Assembly: GCA_040390855.1 (NCBI GenBank)
Contig: JAZJXO010000011.1
Location: forward strand, 14,615-78,614
Reading direction: 5' to 3'
From: Parvibaculum sp040390855
Lineage (GTDB): Bacteria > Pseudomonadota > Alphaproteobacteria > Parvibaculales > Parvibaculaceae
Length of the DNA: 64,000 bases
Each line of letters starts with the position of its first letter. Position 1 is the stretch's first letter. The translations under genes were made by a program, and so were the position numbers. The notes below the pieces were generated by a model. That model made no database searches. It saw only the letters and a program-made list of their open reading frames with translations, and had not been told where the DNA came from. Shown here piece by piece: positions 26,517 to 35,247 of the stretch.

Positions 26517-26753
26517 TCACAGCGCCAAAGCCTGTCGCATAGGGACCCATTTGGACGAAAACCGGCCTGAACGCGCGAATGGATAGTCACCCGCATTGTT
26601 GGCCGAGTAGACCTGATTGTTGAAGGTCGTCCGGACACTCGTCCGTACGCTGACGCCTGCCGGAATGGCATCCGCCTTGCCGAATGTGCGCACTTATGCA
26701 TGGGCAGCACTGCCCGTGATCATGGCCGCAGCCGGTGCCCAACAAAAATGCGC
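26517..26753 (-). pseudogene. Possible remnant of an exported protein gene
   Basis: Read on the minus strand, one frame gives AAAMITGSAAHA, which looks like the end of a signal peptide. A TAA follows, then VRTFGKADAIPAGVSV and a plausible secreted-type sequence to a TGA at 26517. No start codon with a ribosome site is visible. This may be a decayed gene, or chance in a non-coding stretch. The wider 26445-27087 gap otherwise holds only a 12-bp tandem duplication near 26940-26965. Confidence 0.3.
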
Positions 26754-27087
26754 AGCCTGGATTGCGATTTGTTTTGTTCACAGGTGACAGGTGTCGCTCC
26801 CGCCGATACTCTCATTTATGATCCATTCTCTCGCTTGGATTCGACGTCAAGTTACGCCGCAATTTTTCTGGGGAGGAGTCCGTGGGCACAAAAAGCGAAT
26901 AATTCCACGGGCTTAAGTGAGGAATGCTGTTTCCGGCGAGACTACCAGCGACACTACCAGCGACACAAAAAACAGTGTTATAATTAATGGCCATAGGTAG
27001 AAAGAGCTATTCGCAAAATTGATATGGTGGATTTACGGAGTCAAAATCTAGGACTTCAATCTGGTGCTTCGGGGGAGGGACGCGGAT

Positions 27088-27696
27088 TTGAATACGAAGG
27101 AATTGCTGCTCAGTGTGCTTATGACTGGTCCCGCGACGGGCTATGACATCAAGAAAAAACTGGAGCAGGAGGTATCCGAGATTGTGGATGTCACAGTCAG
27201 CAATATTTACCCGGCGCTGAACGAGCTGGCTGAGGAGGGAATGGTCCGGTTTGAACGTGTCGAACAGGAAGGGCGTCCGAATAAGAAGGTCTATGAACTC
27301 ACCACAGAAGGCCGCGCTATGTGTCTCGAAGTGATGATGACCTGCGATGCGCGCCAGCGATTGCGTTCTGATTTTATGTATATGTTGAGCTACGCGCCAT
27401 ATTTGCCGCGCACACGCGTGGCAGAACTGCTCGCGCAGCGTCTCGCGGACAGCAAGCTCGTACACTCTTCGCTCGAAGATCGGATTTCAGACGGCTCGCC
27501 CGTCACCGGCGCGCTGTCACCTGGTCAGAGTTTTTGTATAGGTCTGGGGCGTGTTCTGGTTGAGGCGGAGCGCAATTACATCCTTCAGCACCGCGAAGCC
27601 TTATTGCGTCAACTGCCGGAAGAGATTGATCTGAGCCGCATTAGCAAAGCAAGGCCCAGGGTCAATAAAGGCAAGGTCAATATCAAGCTCGTTTGA
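27088..27696 (+). CDS. PadR family transcriptional regulator
   Basis: A winged-helix regulator of the PadR family. The N-terminal domain reads LNTKELLLSVLMTGPATGYDIKKKLEQ...VSNIYPALNELAEEGMVRFERVEQEGRPNKKVYELTTEGR (in segments, residues 1-80) and a C-terminal dimerisation domain follows. I prefer the TTG at 27088, about ten bases after a GGGAGG site; a GTG at 27064 would add eight residues. It is alone between queC and eno, divergent from the que operon, so its target is unknown. Confidence 0.85.
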   Translation: MNTKELLLSVLMTGPATGYDIKKKLEQEVSEIVDVTVSNIYPALNELAEEGMVRFERVEQEGRPNKKVYELTTEGRAMCLEVMMTCDARQRLRSDFMYMLSYAPYLPRTRVAELLAQRLADSKLVHSSLEDRISDGSPVTGALSPGQSFCIGLGRVLVEAERNYILQHREALLRQLPEEIDLSRISKARPRVNKGKVNIKLV

Positions 27697-27844
27697 GCGT
27701 CCAAGCTGACAGCGCTTGGCGAAGGCCGATTGCCATAGCCCATGGCCATAGATTGCAGCAGGAGGGGCCAATTCCCCTTTCGTTTATGCTCCGTCTCCGC
27801 TAGAAAACCGCCAGAATTGGAACACCCAGCGGAGACTTAAGGAC

Positions 27845-29119
27845 ATGGCTGCCATCATTGATATTATCGGTCGCGAAATACTCGACAGCCGTGGAAATCC
27901 GACGGTCGAAGTGGACGTGGTTTTGGAAAACGGCGCCTTTGGCCGCGCCGCTGTTCCTTCGGGCGCATCCACCGGCGCCCATGAAGCAGTCGAACTGCGT
28001 GACGGCGGTGCCCGTTACAAGGGCAAGGGTGTGCTCAACGCTGTTGCGGCTGTGAACGGAGAGATCTTCGAAGCCATCGGCGGCATGGATGCCGAAGAGC
28101 AGATCGCCATTGACCGCGCCATGTGCGAACTCGACGGCACACCCAACAAATCGCGCATCGGTGCCAATGCCATTCTCGGCGTGTCGATGGCTGTTGCAAA
28201 GGCGCAATCCGAGTCACAGGGTCAGCCGCTCTTCCGCTATGTCGGCGGACCGGCCGCCCGCGTCCTGCCTGTGCCCATGATGAACATCATCAACGGTGGT
28301 CAGCACGCGGACAATCCCATCGACATTCAGGAATTTATGATCATGCCCGTCGCGGCGGCCAACATTGCCGACGCCGTGCGCATGGGTGCGGAAGTTTTCC
28401 ACACATTGAAGAGTGAGTTGAAAGCTGCGGGTCATAACACCAATGTCGGTGACGAAGGCGGCTTCGCACCGAATATCGGTTCGACCGAAGAGGCCATCGG
28501 CTTCGTGATGAAAGCCATTGAAAAAGCCGGTTATCGCCCCGGTGACGACATCTTCCTCGCTATTGATGCCGCTTCAACCGAGTTCTACAAAGGCGGTACC
28601 TATAATCTCGACGGCGAAGGCAAGAAACTTGATGCCGGTGGCATGGTCGACTACTGGGCAAAACTCGTCGGCAAATATCCCATCATTTCGATTGAAGACG
28701 GCATGGCCGAAGACGACTGGGCCGGCTGGAAGGCGCTTACCGACGCCCTTGGCGACAAAGTGCAACTCGTTGGCGACGATCTTTTCGTCACCAACAAGAC
28801 ACGCCTTGCCGACGGCATCGCAAAAGGCACAGCCAATTCGATCCTTGTGAAAGTGAACCAGATCGGCTCGCTCACCGAAACGCTGGAAGCCGTCGAGATG
28901 GCGCACAAGGCGAGCTACACCGCCGTCATGTCGCATCGCTCGGGCGAAACGGAAGATGCAACCATCGCCGACCTCGCGGTCGCCACGAATTGCGGTCAGA
29001 TCAAAACCGGTTCGCTCGCGCGCTCCGACCGGTTGGCAAAATACAACCAGCTCATCCGTATCGAAGAACTGTTGGGTGGTTCGGCTGAATATGCCGGTCG
29101 CGGTATCCTCAAGCGTTGA
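27845..29119 (+). CDS. eno: Enolase
   Basis: Converts 2-phosphoglycerate to phosphoenolpyruvate. The 424-residue protein has SRGNPTVEVDV, FRYVGGPAARVLPVPMMNIINGG (in parts), the metal ligands in LAIDAAS, SIEDGMAEDDWAGW and QLVGDDLFVTN, and the catalytic lysine in SILVKVNQIGSLTE. A C-terminal SHRSGETED motif binds substrate. A weak GC-rich inverted repeat (about 29169-29198) follows. Confidence 0.97.
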   Translation: MAAIIDIIGREILDSRGNPTVEVDVVLENGAFGRAAVPSGASTGAHEAVELRDGGARYKGKGVLNAVAAVNGEIFEAIGGMDAEEQIAIDRAMCELDGTPNKSRIGANAILGVSMAVAKAQSESQGQPLFRYVGGPAARVLPVPMMNIINGGQHADNPIDIQEFMIMPVAAANIADAVRMGAEVFHTLKSELKAAGHNTNVGDEGGFAPNIGSTEEAIGFVMKAIEKAGYRPGDDIFLAIDAASTEFYKGGTYNLDGEGKKLDAGGMVDYWAKLVGKYPIISIEDGMAEDDWAGWKALTDALGDKVQLVGDDLFVTNKTRLADGIAKGTANSILVKVNQIGSLTETLEAVEMAHKASYTAVMSHRSGETEDATIADLAVATNCGQIKTGSLARSDRLAKYNQLIRIEELLGGSAEYAGRGILKR

Positions 29120-29445
29120 GTTTGATTTGATCCGCTAACGGACTAAATGGATTGTCGAAATGTATCAGACGCCGCTGCGGGCAAACCGTGGCGGCGTTTG
29201 CATATCGATGAATGTGAGGAGGGGCAGAAAGTACGCACCGGTGACGCTGCGTCATGCTGGTTTTGTGCAGCGCACAAAGTCGAAGGTTTGTGCGGTCTAG
29301 TCTAGAAGTGTTGCAAACTTGTTTGACAAAAAATCAATCGTATAGCCACATATAAAATAGAATTATAACTCTTATCAAAGTTTGATATAGGGACATTAGA
29401 TTGAGTTTCCGCTAAGGAAACCTGGGACATGGGAGGTTTCATTCA
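29120..29445. other. Gap between eno and the DUF1329 gene
   Basis: It holds a possible weak terminator for eno (ACGCCGC...GCGGCGT, about 29169-29198) and, from 29330, an AT-rich stretch with a TTGACA that probably carries the promoter of the DUF1329 gene. I cannot pair it with a well-spaced -10 box. Confidence 0.4.
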
Positions 29446-30798
29446 ATGAAGATTTCTAAATTGGCCGTTGCATTGGCAGTGGTTGCACCGATGGCCGCGC
29501 AGGCGCAGGTGCCTGACGCGCAGGTGAGCCGCCTTGGCAATGACCTGACCCCGATCGGTGCCGAAAAGGCCGGTGAGGGTGACGTTCCGGCGTGGACCGG
29601 CGGTCTCTCGACCGTTCCGGCCAACGTGTCGTACAAGCCCGGTGACCACCTCGCCGATCCGTTTGCAAGCGACCCGATCAAATACACGATCACTTCGGCC
29701 AATGCCGCCCAGTACGACGCTGTGTTGACGGATGGTCACAAGGCCCTGATGAAGGCCTATCCGGACTACAAGATGAACGTCTATCAGACGCGTCGTTCCT
29801 GCGCTTATCCTGACCGCATTTATGAAGCCAGCAAGAGCAACGCCAAAGTCGGCATTCTCAATGGCGGCGGCTCGGGTGTGGGCGGGGCCATCATGGGCTT
29901 CCCGTTCCCGATCCCGAACAACGCCAACGAAATTATGTGGAACCACACGCTGCGTTTCCGTTCGTTCAAAACGGTCCGTCAGTTCGCTGCGGCTCCCGTG
30001 ACACGTAGCGGTGACTACACACTCACCATCGTGCAGGACGAAGCCATCCTGAACTGGTCCGATCCGGCCAAAAAGTCGGCTGATGACCTGAACAACATCG
30101 CGCTCTACTATATCGCCAACACGATTGCGCCCGCCCGCGAAGCCGGCAATGTGATCCTCGTGCTGGAAGCTCTGAACGCCACGCTTAACGGCGGTCGTCA
30201 AGCCTGGCAGTACAGCCCCGGCACACGTCGTGTGCGTCGTGCGCCGAACATCTCCTACGACAATCCCGGCACGAACTCCGACGGTCTGTCGACCGCTGAC
30301 GCCTTCGACGGCTTCAACGGTGCTCTTGATCGTTACGATTGGGCCGTCACTGGCAAGTCTGTAAAGATCATTCCGGCGAACAACTACAAAGCCGAGAACA
30401 CCAAGTATAAAGACTACATCAAGCCGCTTCATCTGAATCAGGATGCCGTTCGCTACGAAGCGCACCGCACATGGGACTTTGAAGCCAAGCTGAAGCCCGG
30501 TACGCGTCACGTCTATGCGCGCCGCGTCTATCACAACGACGAAGATGCATGGCAGGTCTCGGTTGCCGATCTCTATGACGGACGTGGCCAGCTCTGGCGC
30601 ATTCAGGAAATGCAGCAGATCCAGCGCTACAACGTGCCGCTCTGCGGTTCGAGCGCCGAAGTCGTGTACGACGTGCAGGCAGGTCGTTACCTCGCTCTGG
30701 GTCTCCAGAACGAAGAGCCGCCGGTGAACTACTTTGCCGACGAGCTTGATCCGAGCCGTTACACGCCGAACGCGATCCGCCAGCTTGGCGTCCGCTGA
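29446..30798 (+). CDS. DUF1329 family exported protein
   Basis: A 450-residue protein with a Sec signal peptide (MKISKLAVALAVVAPMAAQA, cleavage at about 20). The mature part has DUF1329 features: the opening RLGNDLTPIGAEKAGEGDVPAWTGG (in parts), the middle FPFPIPNNANEIMWNH, and RVYHNDEDAWQVSVADLYDGRG near residues 360-380. The family has a LolB/outer-membrane lipoprotein-like fold and in Pseudomonas often stands beside RND-type transporters, which are absent here. It is a single gene with its own terminator. Function unknown; envelope lipid handling is a guess. Confidence 0.85.
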   Translation: MKISKLAVALAVVAPMAAQAQVPDAQVSRLGNDLTPIGAEKAGEGDVPAWTGGLSTVPANVSYKPGDHLADPFASDPIKYTITSANAAQYDAVLTDGHKALMKAYPDYKMNVYQTRRSCAYPDRIYEASKSNAKVGILNGGGSGVGGAIMGFPFPIPNNANEIMWNHTLRFRSFKTVRQFAAAPVTRSGDYTLTIVQDEAILNWSDPAKKSADDLNNIALYYIANTIAPAREAGNVILVLEALNATLNGGRQAWQYSPGTRRVRRAPNISYDNPGTNSDGLSTADAFDGFNGALDRYDWAVTGKSVKIIPANNYKAENTKYKDYIKPLHLNQDAVRYEAHRTWDFEAKLKPGTRHVYARRVYHNDEDAWQVSVADLYDGRGQLWRIQEMQQIQRYNVPLCGSSAEVVYDVQAGRYLALGLQNEEPPVNYFADELDPSRYTPNAIRQLGVR

Positions 30799-30845
30799 TA
30801 AAATTCACGGTAAGTTCCCTCCACAAAGGTAATTACCGTTAAACT

Positions 30846-30881
30846 GGGCTGCGGGACCGATAGGTTTCGCAGCCCTTTTTT
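30846..30881 (+). terminator. Rho-independent terminator of the DUF1329 gene
   Basis: GGGCTGCG (30846-30853) pairs with CGCAGCCC (30868-30875) and a run of T follows directly. Confidence 0.88.
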
Positions 30882-30993
30882 ATGTGCAATGAGCTTCAGC
30901 TACGACGCGTGATTCACCCGTCGTAAGTATGTATGCGGAAGGTCTTGCGAGAAGTGTTGACGGGGGGAATCGACCTGTGATTCCCTGTCTCTC

Positions 30994-31341
30994 ATGGAAG
31001 ATTTCGGTTTGATTCGATCACAAGAACCACTGCGGTTGCGGCAGGCGTTGATCCCTCTTGTCTGTGTGATCGTGCTTTCTTACTTCGCCTATCACGCCGT
31101 CTATGGTCGCCACGGTTTCATCGCCTGGTTGAGCCTGCAAAACTCCGTCGATACACTGGAGCAGCAACTCGCCGAAGTGCAGGCGACGCGTCGCTCGCTC
31201 GATCAGCAGGTCGTGCTATTGCGTTCTGAAAGCCTCGACCCCGATCTTCTCGATGAGCGTGCCCGCGCTACGCTGGGCCTTGCCGCCCCCAACGAGATTG
31301 TGATTTTCAAAGATCGCAACGCCTCTGGCGATAAGCGCTAA
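30994..31341 (+). CDS. FtsB/DivIC-type septum formation protein
   Basis: A 115-residue bitopic membrane protein: a short cytoplasmic N-terminus, one membrane helix (about 19-36), then a periplasmic coiled coil (about 45-80) with heptad-like LEQQLAEVQATRRSLDQQV, and the conserved DPDLLDERARATLGLA motif. FtsB joins FtsL and FtsQ in the divisome. Its place between eno and pdhA is typical of Alphaproteobacteria. Confidence 0.88.
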   Translation: MEDFGLIRSQEPLRLRQALIPLVCVIVLSYFAYHAVYGRHGFIAWLSLQNSVDTLEQQLAEVQATRRSLDQQVVLLRSESLDPDLLDERARATLGLAAPNEIVIFKDRNASGDKR

Positions 31342-31362
31342 GTCTTTGGTGGCGCGGGGTGA

Positions 31363-31381
31363 TTAACCGAAATTCGGTTAA
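31363..31381. terminator. Palindrome between the ftsB-like gene and pdhA
   Basis: TTAACCGAA-A-TTCGGTTAA is a perfect 9-bp inverted repeat, 22 bases after the ftsB-like stop and followed by a T-rich tail. It may be a terminator or an operator for the pdh operon. Confidence 0.5.
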
Positions 31382-31508
31382 ATTTCGTTTTTGTTTTATA
31401 AATCAAGCATTTACGTTAATGTTCTAGGGTGCAAACTGCGTCGCGTACATATCGCGTGACCACTCGTCTCCTATAGCCGGTCGCTCCGGCATCAAGCGGA
31501 ACTAGAGC

Positions 31509-32585
31509 ATGGCGCCGAAACAGACTGCCAAAAAATCCTCTTCCAACGCTACAGAGGCAAAGTCCCAACTGAAACGAAAGTCCGTCAAAGCGGACACCGC
31601 TCAAGCGGGCTATTCGCTGGACGACGACAGACACGCCTATCGCGAGATGTTGCTCATCCGCCGCTTCGAGGAAAAGGCGGGCCAGATGTATGGCATGGGT
31701 CTCATCGGCGGTTTCTGCCATCTCTATATCGGTCAGGAGGCCGTCATCGTCGGACTGATGGCAGCGGCACGCAAAGGCGATCAGATTGTCACCGGCTATC
31801 GTGACCACGGCCATATGCTCGCCTGCGGCATGGACCCCAAAGGCGTCATGGCGGAACTCACCGGACGCTCAGGCGGCTATTCCAAAGGCAAGGGCGGCTC
31901 GATGCATATGTTCAGCACCGAAAAGACCTTCTATGGCGGTCATGGCATTGTCGGTGCTCAGGTGCCCATCGGCACCGGTCTCGGCTTTGCCAACAAATAT
32001 CGCGGCAATGAAAACGTGGCGCTCGCTTTCTTCGGCGACGGTGCGGCCAATCAGGGGCAGGTCTATGAGAGTTTCAACATGGCCGAGCTTTGGACGCTGC
32101 CGGTCATCTATGTGATTGAGAACAACCAATATGCGATGGGCACCTCCGTGGCGCGTGCATCCGCGCAAACCAATCTCTCCAAACGCGGCGTAAGTTTCAA
32201 CATTCCCGGTGAGCAGGTGGATGGTATGGATGTGCGCGCCGTGCGCGCCGCCGGTGCCAAGGCAATGGAGTGGTGCCGCGCGGGCAAGGGGCCCTACATC
32301 CTCGAAATGGAAACCTACCGCTATCGCGGCCACTCGATGTCGGATCCTGCAAAATACCGCGCCAAGGAAGAAGTGACCAAGATGCGGCAGGAGCATGACC
32401 CAATCGAGCAGGTGCGTCTGCGCCTGCTTGATGCCGGCGTCAGCGAGGACGAGCTGAAAGCCATCGACAAGGACATTCGCGCCATCGTCGCGGAAGCCGC
32501 CGAGTTTGCGCAGGAAAGTCCAGAGCCTGATCCGTCCGAGCTTTGGACCGACATCGTTGCGCCACATCTTATTGTGGGGGCTTGA
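31509..32585 (+). CDS. pdhA: Pyruvate dehydrogenase E1 component, alpha subunit
   Basis: Thiamine diphosphate-dependent decarboxylase half of E1. The 358-residue protein has a Lys/Ser/Ala-rich N-terminal extension (residues 1-35) and then MLLIRRFEEKAGQMYGMG. The TPP motif is GDGAANQGQVYESFNMAELW...NN, and the phosphorylation-loop region YRGHSMSDPAKYR is present. It is followed after two bases by pdhB, pdhC and lpdA, the standard alphaproteobacterial order. Confidence 0.97.
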   Translation: MAPKQTAKKSSSNATEAKSQLKRKSVKADTAQAGYSLDDDRHAYREMLLIRRFEEKAGQMYGMGLIGGFCHLYIGQEAVIVGLMAAARKGDQIVTGYRDHGHMLACGMDPKGVMAELTGRSGGYSKGKGGSMHMFSTEKTFYGGHGIVGAQVPIGTGLGFANKYRGNENVALAFFGDGAANQGQVYESFNMAELWTLPVIYVIENNQYAMGTSVARASAQTNLSKRGVSFNIPGEQVDGMDVRAVRAAGAKAMEWCRAGKGPYILEMETYRYRGHSMSDPAKYRAKEEVTKMRQEHDPIEQVRLRLLDAGVSEDELKAIDKDIRAIVAEAAEFAQESPEPDPSELWTDIVAPHLIVGA

Positions 32586-32587
32586 TC

Positions 32588-33946
32588 ATGGCGACAAACA
32601 TTCTGATGCCCGCACTGTCGCCCACGATGGAAGAAGGAACGCTCGCCAAATGGCTCGTCAAGGAAGGCGATGAGGTGCGCTCCGGCGATGCGATTGCCGA
32701 GATCGAAACTGATAAGGCGACGATGGAAGTCGAAGCCGTGGACGAGGGAAAGATCGTCAAACTCGTGGTTGCCGCGGGCACCGAGAACGTCAAAGTGAAC
32801 GATGTGATCGCGGTGATCGCAGGCGAAGGCGAAGATGCCGCTCCGTCATCCAAAGCACCGGCACCCGTGAAAGAAAAACCGGTCGCAGTCGAAAAATCGG
32901 CAGCGCAGACCGAAGCGCCGCAGGTGACGATTGCTGCTGACCCGGAACTCCCCGCAGGCACAATATTCAAATCGCAAACGGTGCGAGAGGCCTTGCGCGA
33001 TGCGATGGCTGAAGAAATGCGTCGAGACGAAGCTGTTTTCGTCATGGGCGAAGAAGTGGCCGAATATCAGGGCGCCTATAAAGTCACGCAAGGACTGCTC
33101 GAAGAGTTCGGACCGCGCCGCGTGGTTGATACACCGATCACCGAACACGGCTTTGCCGGTCTCGGCGTCGGTGCGGCCTTTGCAGGGCTCAGACCGATCA
33201 TAGAATTTATGACTTTCAACTTCGCCATGCAGGCGATTGACCACATCATCAATTCGGCCGCGAAGACACGATATATGTCCGGCGGGCAAATGGGGGCGCC
33301 CATCGTCTTCCGAGGCCCCAATGGTCCGGCCTCGCGCGTCGGCGCGCAACACAGTCAGGACTACGCCTCGTGGTATGCGCATATTCCCGGTCTTATCGTC
33401 ATCGCGCCTTATTCGGCGGCGGATGCAAAGGGACTTCTCAAAGCGGCAATCCGCGATCCCAATCCGGTGATCTTTCTCGAAAACGAAATTCTCTACGGCA
33501 AGACATTCGACGTGCCGGATATTGACGATTACGTCATCCCTATCGGTAAAGCACGCGTGCTGAAAGAAGGCCGCGACGTGACGCTCGTATCGCATAGCCA
33601 CGCGCTCGTCTATTGCCTTGAGGCGGCGGAGAAGCTGGCAGGCGAGGGCATCGACGCCGAAATTATTGACCTGCGCACGATCCGTCCGCTCGACATCGAC
33701 ACGATTGTCGCGTCAGTCAAAAAGACAAATCGTCTCGTCACCGTCGAAGAGACATGGCCGGTCTGCGGCATCGGTGCGGAGATTGCCGCGTCCGTGCAGG
33801 CCAAAGCGTTCGACTATCTCGACGCGCCGATCCTGCGTGTCACGCAAAAAGACGTGCCGATGCCCTATGCGGCCAACTTGGAAAAGCTCGCGCTGCCGAG
33901 CGCTGCCGATGTCGTAGAGGCGGTGAAAGCCGTCTGCTACCGCTAA
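32588..33946 (+). CDS. pdhB: Pyruvate dehydrogenase E1 component, beta subunit with lipoyl domain
   Basis: E1-beta of 452 residues. The start is the ATG at 32588 (MATNILMPALSPTMEEGTL); the frame is open further upstream but overlaps pdhA. Residues 1-80 form a biotinyl-lipoyl domain with the lipoylated lysine in ETDKATMEVEAV. An Ala/Pro linker follows (about 80-125), then the transketolase-like domain. Having a lipoyl domain on E1-beta is typical of Alphaproteobacteria. Its DNA for the lipoyl domain is very like that of pdhC. Confidence 0.97.
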   Translation: MATNILMPALSPTMEEGTLAKWLVKEGDEVRSGDAIAEIETDKATMEVEAVDEGKIVKLVVAAGTENVKVNDVIAVIAGEGEDAAPSSKAPAPVKEKPVAVEKSAAQTEAPQVTIAADPELPAGTIFKSQTVREALRDAMAEEMRRDEAVFVMGEEVAEYQGAYKVTQGLLEEFGPRRVVDTPITEHGFAGLGVGAAFAGLRPIIEFMTFNFAMQAIDHIINSAAKTRYMSGGQMGAPIVFRGPNGPASRVGAQHSQDYASWYAHIPGLIVIAPYSAADAKGLLKAAIRDPNPVIFLENEILYGKTFDVPDIDDYVIPIGKARVLKEGRDVTLVSHSHALVYCLEAAEKLAGEGIDAEIIDLRTIRPLDIDTIVASVKKTNRLVTVEETWPVCGIGAEIAASVQAKAFDYLDAPILRVTQKDVPMPYAANLEKLALPSAADVVEAVKAVCYR

Positions 33947-33961
33947 GGGGGAGCAAAGCAC

Positions 33962-35236
33962 ATGCCGACAAACATTCTGATGCCCGCTCTCTCGCCGACG
34001 ATGGAGGAAGGCACGCTGATAAAATGGCTCGTCAAGGAAGGCGATGAGGTGCGTTCCGGTGACGTGATCGCCGAGATTGAAACCGACAAGGCGACGATGG
34101 AAGTCGAAGCGGTGGACGAAGGTAAAGTCATAAAGATCGTTGTGCCGGAAGGTAGCGAGAACGTGAAGGTCAATGCTGTCATCGCTGTGATCGCAACGGA
34201 GGGCGAAGATGCAAGTGCGCCTGCGCCTGTTGTAAAGAAAGATGCGGCGCCTAAACCTGCCCCGAAGGCAGAGGTTGTAGACAAGAAAGAAGTGGCCAAG
34301 GTCGCTTCTCCTGCAACGGCAGAATCCGAAAATAGCGGCGGCAAGCGTCTGTTCGCTACGCCGCTTGCTCGCCGTATCGCCAAAGACAAAGGCGTTGATC
34401 TCGCGTCCGTCATCGGCAGCGGCCCCCATGGCCGCATTGTCAAAGCTGATGTCGAAGGCGCGAAAGGCGGAGCAAGGCCCGCGCCACTTGCACCCGCCTC
34501 TTCTGTGGCGTCGGGTCCGGCCATCGACCCGCGCGTCTTCTACGAAGCGGGCAGTTACGACGAGATACCACTCGACAATATGCGCAAGACCATCGCGCGG
34601 CGTCTGACACAGGCGATGCAGGAGATACCCCATTTTTATCTGAGCATCGACTGCGAACTCGACGAACTTCTTAAAGTTCGCAAAGTTCTGAACGAGCAGG
34701 CCAAAGACGGTGTCAAATTGTCCGTCAATGATTTCCTCATCCGCGCAGCCGGGCTCGCTCTCGCCAAAGTGCCGGACGCGAATGTGAGCTTTGCGGGCAA
34801 TGCGCTGCTGAAGCACAAGCATTCCGACATCGGTATTGCTGTCGCGATAGAAGGCGGGCTCATCACGCCGATTATTCGTCATGCCGAAAGCAAAGGTCTC
34901 GCTGAGATCTCCGCCGAGGCCAGGTCGCTCGCGGAACGTGCACGGGCGAAAAAGCTGAAGCCGCAAGAGTTTGAAGGCGGCAGCTTTTCCATCTCCAATC
35001 TCGGTATGTTCGGCATCGACAATTTTACTGCTGTCATCAATCCCCCGCAGTCGGCGATCCTCGCTGTCGGTCGCGGCGTTGAACGTGCCGTGGTGAAATC
35101 CGGCAAGCTCGAAGTTGCCACGATGATGACAGTCACCATGTCCTGCGATCACCGCGCGATTGATGGTGCGCTCGGCGCGACGTTCCTGCAGGCATTCAAA
35201 ACCTACGTCGAATATCCGCCGTCGATGTTATTGTGA
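33962..35236 (+). CDS. pdhC: Pyruvate dehydrogenase E2, dihydrolipoamide acetyltransferase
   Basis: Core of the pyruvate dehydrogenase complex, 424 residues. In order: one lipoyl domain (1-80, lysine in ETDKATMEVEAV), a linker, the peripheral subunit-binding domain (ATPLARRIAKDKGVDLASV, about 123-155), and the catalytic domain ending with the active-site SCDHRAIDGALGA. It lies 15 bases after pdhB; lpdA begins just after its stop. Confidence 0.97.
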   Translation: MPTNILMPALSPTMEEGTLIKWLVKEGDEVRSGDVIAEIETDKATMEVEAVDEGKVIKIVVPEGSENVKVNAVIAVIATEGEDASAPAPVVKKDAAPKPAPKAEVVDKKEVAKVASPATAESENSGGKRLFATPLARRIAKDKGVDLASVIGSGPHGRIVKADVEGAKGGARPAPLAPASSVASGPAIDPRVFYEAGSYDEIPLDNMRKTIARRLTQAMQEIPHFYLSIDCELDELLKVRKVLNEQAKDGVKLSVNDFLIRAAGLALAKVPDANVSFAGNALLKHKHSDIGIAVAIEGGLITPIIRHAESKGLAEISAEARSLAERARAKKLKPQEFEGGSFSISNLGMFGIDNFTAVINPPQSAILAVGRGVERAVVKSGKLEVATMMTVTMSCDHRAIDGALGATFLQAFKTYVEYPPSMLL

Positions 35237-35247
35237 GGGAGCGCATC

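Noticed and set aside
29443..30534. Open frame of 363 codons on the - strand
   Set aside because: Antisense to the DUF1329 gene, which has a signal peptide, ribosome site and terminator.
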